A DNA stretch of 64,000 nucleotides from Camellia lanceoleosa (lineage: Eukaryota; Streptophyta; Magnoliopsida; Ericales; Theaceae): contig CM045762.1 in NCBI GenBank assembly GCA_025200525.1, positions 120,716,979 through 120,780,978 on the forward strand. The letters are read 5' to 3'. Below, one piece after another: positions 58,600-64,000 of the stretch (position 1 is the stretch's first letter; the number at the start of each line of letters is the position of its first letter). Under the pieces are notes generated by a model, which searched no databases, was not told the origin of the DNA, and saw only the letters and a program-made list of their open reading frames with translations. Made by a program: the position numbers and the translations under genes.

Positions 58600-59150
58600 T
58601 ATAGATTTCCATATGCATCCTTCCTTTGTGCAGTGGATGTTGTTTTAATGGCACTAGTATTGTACACTAGCATGCATCTCCATCTCATTTGACCCTCCTT
58701 TGGTGTGGTATTTGAACTCATGGAGATGGAGTTGACTGACTTTCTTCTACCACTCTCCTTTTAACGTGCAATAATAGTCAGTTATCCATAATTAAACTCA
58801 ATGAAATATTAGACAATTATTATTATAAATAAAAAAAAAAAAAAAGAGCACACTTACAGCCAGTTTCTTCTGTCTTGTCAATGGCCTGACCTGCAGTGAC
58901 TTGACTCCGAGGTTGGCTTCCCTAAGTTTGATTCCCTTGAGGTTGGTTCCATTGAGGTTGGCTCCATTCAAGATTGCTCTTCAAAATTGATAAACACTAG
59001 TTAAAAGTTAGCAATATTGATAAATATTAAATAGAAATAAACAAAATTGATAAAAATTCATTGAACTTACAGTTTGTTGCATGTAGCTGAATCTTACTTT
59101 CACCTTGCAAGTTCTCCTGTTGTGTCCCCACTACTACAATAATAGTTAAA
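58600..59150 (-). pseudogene. Exon-like minus-strand sequence, Gln/Pro/Ser-rich
   Basis: On the minus strand 59140-59074 reads 'GTQQENLQGESKIQLHATN' and is followed by GTAAGT; 58983-58858 then reads 'NLEWSQPQWNQPQGNQT', TAG, 'GSQPRSQVTAGQAIDKTEET'. A third stretch near 58765-58610 reads 'GRRKSVNSISMSSNTTPKEG'. Low-complexity Q/P/S tails like this are found at the C-terminus of plant MULE transposases, where 'SQPRSQV'-like phrases occur, but no catalytic domain is present. The assignment is weak. Confidence 0.3.
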
Positions 59151-59949
59151 GGTCACACTTAAAAATTTTAAAAAGATCTCAATTTATATAAAAGAGTGAT
59201 TAAAATTGAGGTTCTCTCCCATATTCATATACAATGATGGAATGCCCAAAACATTTAATTACAAATGCCCATAGGCTACATTAAAGGAGGTATGAGGAAA
59301 GAAAAAAAAAAAGAATACAAAGGGATTAACCCTCTTTGAAATAAATTGGCATTTCACCTAAATGAACTAGGCCCCGTGGCCAACAAATAAAAGACATCTA
59401 GGTCTTGAACAATTCTTCAACTTCATACCTAAAAATGACTAATGGATGAACGATAATGTCCAGTAAGAATCCCACTGCCTCCAAACAATACTAGTCAATA
59501 GATATCTATGATCATGAATGTGCAAGTCATAATTATATAAGTAGTGTCATCTTTGTATATCAAAATATACATACTTAGATATACTTTTTCCAAAAGAATT
59601 CTTCTTAAAGCATTCAAGAAAACAATTCTCACTTTTCAAATCACCTTCAATTATTCAAAAAGATTATTTTACTACATCTACCTTAAAAATCTTTAATCAC
59701 ACCATCGATTTCAATAGTTTCATAGATAATGAATTACGATAAAGCTAATAACTACCATCAAGTCAAACGTTCATCATAGTATAAAACTGATTGGAATCTC
59801 AATATATGTATATAACAACACATTCTTAATTGTATTTTCAGTATACACATTCATCAACAGGTATCTCAATAGATGTACATCAATGATAAAACCTAAAACA
59901 CATATTCATTTCATGGTCTCGCCAAGCCCCACGTCATAATTTTATCGTT

Positions 59950-60160
59950 GGCTAGCCAAAAGGAACGCGATACCTATGTATAACCTAACCTACTTTACTG
60001 GTTGCTAATCGGAAAGAATGCATTACCTTTATATAGCACCGCCTACTTTGCCGATTTACTAGCCGGAAGGAAAGCCTTACCTCTATATAACATCAGCCCA
60101 CTTTATCGGTTGCTAGACAGAAGGAATGGTTACCTCTATATAGCACAATCACATTTCCAC
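59950..60160 (-). repeat. Tandem repeat in LTR, four units of about 55 bp
   Basis: Units share 'ttgctagccgaaaggaa', 'taccctatataacc' and 'ccactttaccgg' variants. Each has a 'tatata' run. Starts are near 59950, 60003, 60061 and 60114. Confidence 0.8.
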
Positions 60161-61430
60161 AACACATGCATCTCAACTTTCCTTCCATTCATTCTCATTA
60201 ATAATGTGATTACATAATTAATCCATAACACATAAGGTTTCATTTCAACCTAGTTCACATAAATTCTACAACAAGCAATACCATCCTCTACCAATGGCCA
60301 AGGACAAAACTTTTAGACAAGAATTGACATAAATGCTCATGATATCAAGGTCTTTCACCTTACCCAAGTTCAAGTAAACATTCACATTATTAGATAACTT
60401 TTATAATTAATTACATTAATCCCAAACATCAACATAATTTAAAGTTCATGACAACTATTCATTTTCTATCTCTCCTATTTCGCATTTGATTTTACAATTA
60501 TGAATATAGTTCACTAAATCATTAGGAAAACCGATTCAACTCATTTCTCAACCTTTCATTATATCTAGGTTTCGTAACCCCTAATTAATCTCTCTCTCAT
60601 TTCACAATTTCAATTCCATGAGCTTAGTTTAGATTCTATCAACCATCATATGATACATAACTTCTATGATTTAATTTCATTAATATCATATTTCCAACAA
60701 TTCTGATAAAATTTCAATTTGTGTCCTTACAAAATTCATAACAACCCCCCCCCCTTTTTTTTTTTCTTTCCTCCCATTTCCATTTCAAATTTTGTCTCAC
60801 AAAATCCATGTGGCTCAATAAATATTAAAATCATCAATTTTATCTCATTTCCAAAATTACTAATCAAGTAAATAAAATTAGGGCTTTTTATTAATTTACC
60901 ACAATCATGCTCTATTAACAAAACACTTCCATAATCAACACCAAACACAAGATTAAACTCATTTAATTCCAAACCCTAACCCTCATCTATATGTATTTTG
61001 AAATCTCTTCCCCAAACTTTGTTTTTCCTGCAATAAAAAGTACCACATATTTATTTATAGCAAAGTATTGAAAAGAAGTAAAGAAATTCCTACCTTAAAG
61101 AGAGAAGAGGAGAAAAGTCTAAGAATCAATTTCATCGGAATTCGATCTCCACCGACCAAAATGTAGCCCTTGACATGCTCATCGTTTTGGTATAAAGAAC
61201 TAATACCAAAATCTTGCTCGATCTTGACGGAACGAAGAAAATGTGAAGTTTGGTAAAGGTTTTTAGAGAGAATGAAGAGAAAAGAGTTTTAGAGAGAGAG
61301 AGACTTAAGAGAACAATGAGTAAAGAGAGAGAGAGGATGGATCTATATATAGTGGAGAAATAAAAAGTGGGTTTAGGTGCACAAATCTAGCAAAAAGAAC
61401 AACTAAAACGTGTTGAAATTGAACAGACCA

Positions 61431-61600
61431 CTCGAGCGGTGAATGAAAGCTCCCAATATTTCCACTTTCTCAAACACACCACTCGAGCGGTCAAAAGTGC
61501 GCTTCAGTTGTGAATAAATGTTTCTAGTAGCTCAAAAAAAATTGAAAAATAGAGTTGGAAGGGTCTATGGACTGCTCTAGTGGTAAAGCTTACGCTTGAG
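61431..61600 (-). repeat. CTCGAG-type motif cluster in LTR
   Basis: CTCGAG at 61431 and 61482; CTTCAG at 61502 is 20 bp after the latter. CTCTAG at 61575 and CTTGAG at 61595 are 20 bp apart. Confidence 0.7.
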
Positions 61601-61920
61601 TGAACTGTGCTCACAACTCAGGTTGCAAACTTCAAACATATATAACTCTCTCATTTGGACTCCATTTTGGATCATTTTCTGCCTAAATTGAAGCCCTGGA
61701 AATATGCTTTTCAATGTTTTTAGCCTCACATCAAGATTCAAAGTGTGGAGAGAGAAAATGATATAGAAGTGAAGACTACTCAAGGGACAATGATCTAAAT
61801 CAAAATTTCTAGTCCAATCTTACTCAACCATCATACTAATACATCAATCAAGGTTTGAAAGTAAAATGATAAGTTCAAATACATAAGTTTCAAGTTAGGT
61901 TCGAGGCTTGGGCCATCACA

Positions 61921-62465
61921 CGAACAACAAAAAATTAGTTCTAGCTTTTCCATTCAGATATTCATTGCTGAATAAATTAAATAAGTCTAAATACTTAATT
62001 CAATATGAATTGCTTCAGATGTTTAGTGCTAAACAAATGAAATATGTTTGAATACTCAGTTACGAACAATAGAAAATTGATTCCAGCTTTTCCGTCTGGA
62101 TACACACTTCCGAATATTTGAATTTTAGAAACAAGTTTCCAAATAAATGTAATTTGTTTGGTACTAAATTTCTGAACAAATTTCGTAAACCCAACAGTCG
62201 AAAACAATGAACATAAATAGAAAACCTACATTCTCTATAAAAACTGCTTGGAAACATCTTCTTCATTAATATGAAATAGAATGCAAGAATGATGGATTCA
62301 AGCAAAATAGGGCTGAGTATGAAGATGCAAAGTGAAGAGAACAAAAAGAGAAAAAGAAGGGAATATTGAGATTGATTATGAATAGAGTGTCAAAAACAAT
62401 TTGGTTTGCATTTTTTTCAATATCAAGTACTTTTTGATCATTTTAAATATGGACATAATAGTAAT
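61921..62465. other. Intergenic DNA
   Basis: No gene. Two diverged copies of a stretch with 'ttctagcttttccattcaga' and 'ttccagcttttccgtctgga' lie near 61938 and 62081. Confidence 0.5.
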
Positions 62466-62645
62466 AAAAAGTTTCATTAAGTTCGGATGCCCAACCTTAT
62501 ATAGCGTCACTCCATTAGTCCCTATAGTTTAAGTGAAGTGTCATCATTAAAAAGTTTCATTAAGTTCAGATGCCCAACCTTATATTTGGGGTGCACATAG
62601 AGTCACTCCATTAGTCCCTATAGTTTAAGTAAAGTGTCATCATTT
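62466..62645. repeat. Tandem duplication of about 83-97 bp
   Basis: 'aaaaagtttcattaagttc' at 62466 recurs at 62549. The second copy has an extra short segment 'tttggggtgcaca'. Otherwise they are nearly identical. Confidence 0.9.
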
Positions 62646-62846
62646 TAGTTTCCATAGTTTTAATTTGAATAAGGAAAATGAGTGGGAGCACTAATTAGTG
62701 CTACCACTAATGATGTGGCAGTAGGCCCCACCATGAATGATTTGATGTTTTGTCCTTGGTGTTGTATTTTTTTTCTTTTTTTATTGAGTGCCATGTCATT
62801 AGTGGTCTTTTTAGAGGTCCAAAATTAGTAGTCTCTATCATTGTTG
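62646..62846. other. Non-coding flank of the inverted repeat
   Basis: Contains small palindromic phrases ('gcactaattagtgc' at 62688). No gene. Confidence 0.45.
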
Positions 62847-63334
62847 ATTTGGTCCTTACACTTTCAATTTTGTTGCAATGTAATCCCTCCATCATGCGTT
62901 GTTATCATTTTGAACGAAAAAAAATCACATACAAAACTAGAAAGACTAAAGTGGAATTCAAAACATAATATAAGAACCACCAATTACACCGGTGGTCCCT
63001 ATAATTTATTTTAAATTTCACTTTGGTCCCTCTAGTCTTACACGTGATTTTTTTTCTCTCCAAATTCTATCGGTAAGTGACGAGGAACCACATTGCAACA
63101 AAATTGAAAGTGTGAGGACCAAATTATTCAAACAACACGTGTAAGACTAGAGGGACCAAAGTGAAATTTAAAATAAATTATAGGGACCACCGGTGTAATT
63201 GGTGGTTCTTATATTATGTTTTGAATTCCACTTTAGTCTTTCTAGTTTTGTATGTGATTTTTTTCGTTCAAAATGATAACAACGCATGATGGAGGGATTA
63301 CATTGCAACAAAATTGAAAGTGTAAGGACCAAAT
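62847..63334. repeat. 200-bp near-perfect inverted repeat with 89-bp spacer
   Basis: Left arm 62847-63046 and right arm 63136-63334 are reverse complements except for one base in an A/T run (8 against 7). The inner ends are CACGTG. The spacer 63047-63135 contains a further, diverged copy of the arm's outer end ('caacaaaattgaaagtgtga'). RNA from either strand would fold into a 200-bp hairpin. No coding capacity. Confidence 0.95.
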
Positions 63335-63960
63335 TATTCAAATTGAAATTACAAGTACCAAAGTGAAATTTTGCTCAAACTAGAGGGACCAATGGTGAGA
63401 AATTATTCAATGCTCCTAAAGTAAGACTAGGTGGTGCTCCAAATGAGTTGCTATTGGTCTAAATCATGAGATCTACCACTTTTATGCTAGAATTTTAGGA
63501 GACAAAGTGTTTGGTGTCAATCTGTAAATGGAATGGAGTATTGTTCAAAGAGTATTGAATAATTTCTTGACCGATGGTGTAATTTACCCAATAAAAGAAA
63601 ATCAAAATAAATGGTGTAATAAGCTAAAAGTGTTGTGTAAGTAAAATTTTCCTATATTAGTAAATGAGAGGAGTTAAATCTCTATTTACACACCACCTTC
63701 CCTCTCAAGGCAAACCATTAATTAATTTATTTTTTATTACAATTTTAACCTTAAGTGAAATGACTACAGAGGACAAGTTATGATACACACTATTTGTGTA
63801 TTTACCATAAAGGACAAAAATGAATATAATATAAATCATCAATTTCAAACTTGTTCCTTATGTATCTTCTCTGTCAAGAATCCAAAAACCCTAAAACCAA
63901 AACCAACCCTTCAACAAATAATCAAAAATATGGTATTATTGAAGATTTTGATTGGATTCA
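63335..63960. other. Intergenic DNA, possibly a 5' flank
   Basis: No gene is recognised. The last 120 bases ('aaaaccctaaaaccaaaacc') look like a plant 5' untranslated leader. Confidence 0.4.
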
Positions 63961-64000
63961 ATGAAGAATGCATCTGACAATTCTGATTCAGAACAATGGA
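63961..64000 (+). CDS. Possible start of a gene cut by the window edge
   Basis: ATG at 63961 opens a frame that is still open at the window end and starts 'MKNASDNSDSEQW'. Its acidic, Ser-rich start and the leader-like sequence before it are the only support. Function cannot be said. Confidence 0.2.
   Translation, partial: MKNASDNSDSEQW

Larger units (their letters stand above)
59200..61920 (-). mobile_element. Minus-strand LTR (solo or partial)
   Basis: The right edge '...gggccatcaca' (61920) gives a TGTGATGG start on the minus strand. The segment 61640-61840 aligns with 4500-4700 of the LTR at 2572-4785 ('ataactctctc', 'gtgaagactact', 'tccaatcttact'). CTCGAG motifs (61431-61600) and a 56-bp tandem repeat (59950-60150) lie in the same relative order. 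The left edge is not sharp, and no internal region is attached. Confidence 0.65.

Noticed and set aside
58880..58985. Minus-strand reading 'AILNGANLNGTNLKGI' resembling pentapeptide repeats
   Set aside because: Only three imperfect units; another frame fits a Q/P-rich transposase-tail-like reading with splice signals better.
1..64000. tRNA or rRNA genes
   Set aside because: No cloverleaf or conserved rRNA block was noticed; a covariance-model scan was not possible here.

Overview
The window looks like a piece of a large, repeat-rich eudicot nuclear genome, probably from a woody plant; the species cannot be named from the sequence. It is AT-rich and has no operons. Nearly everything recognisable is transposon-derived: Ty3/gypsy chromoviruses (Tekay/Del-like), one Tat-lineage Ty3/gypsy element, one Ty1/copia element, solo or partial LTRs, a long-inverted-repeat DNA element and MITEs. 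No intact host gene is clearly present. The best candidate is a small GRF zinc-finger ORF at 57622-57879. Two host-gene relics are recognisable: a TOPLESS-type corepressor N-terminus (minus strand, 9657-9810 and 17306-18030) and an ERD7/senescence-domain fragment (minus, 55867-56277).

Layout. 1-4785: 5' LTR, primer-binding site and non-coding internal part of a minus-strand LTR element that runs off the left edge. 4931-9639: 5'-truncated plus-strand chromovirus with its 3' LTR. 9657-18030: TOPLESS-like pseudogene, its fifth exon split by a 7.5 kb copia element with matching 5-bp target duplications TTATT. 18031-23093: AT-rich non-coding DNA with two MITEs. 23094-35661: 12.6 kb decayed Tat element with gag, protease, RT, two RNase H domains and integrase, a 26-unit 60-bp tandem array, and an antisense ORF region between pol and the 3' LTR. 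35663-40340: a further partial copy of the same LTR, interrupted by a 4.46 kb unit (probably a very long solo LTR on the minus strand) that carries a 147-bp tandem repeat. 41270-52936: a plus-strand LTR interrupted by a 9.26 kb minus-strand chromovirus with TGATT target duplications. 54271-56559: DNA element with about 125-bp inverted repeats enclosing the ERD7-like fragment. 57300-59150: GRF ORF facing weak exon-like sequence on the other strand. 59200-61920: another minus-strand LTR. 62466-63334: a tandem duplication and a 200-bp near-perfect inverted repeat.

The most striking pattern no single annotation explains is shared by several otherwise different LTRs. Each carries, near its promoter side, palindromic hexamers with a TCGA core (CTCGAG in some, GTCGAC in others), laid out in pairs or arrays at 20-22 bp spacing, about two helical turns. 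Several of the same LTRs also carry a 55-65 bp tandem repeat further downstream. This is reported as the lead finding. Many pol genes are broken by stops and frameshifts; part of the damage in the copia element is a dense set of one- to three-base indels that could be consensus error rather than biological decay.
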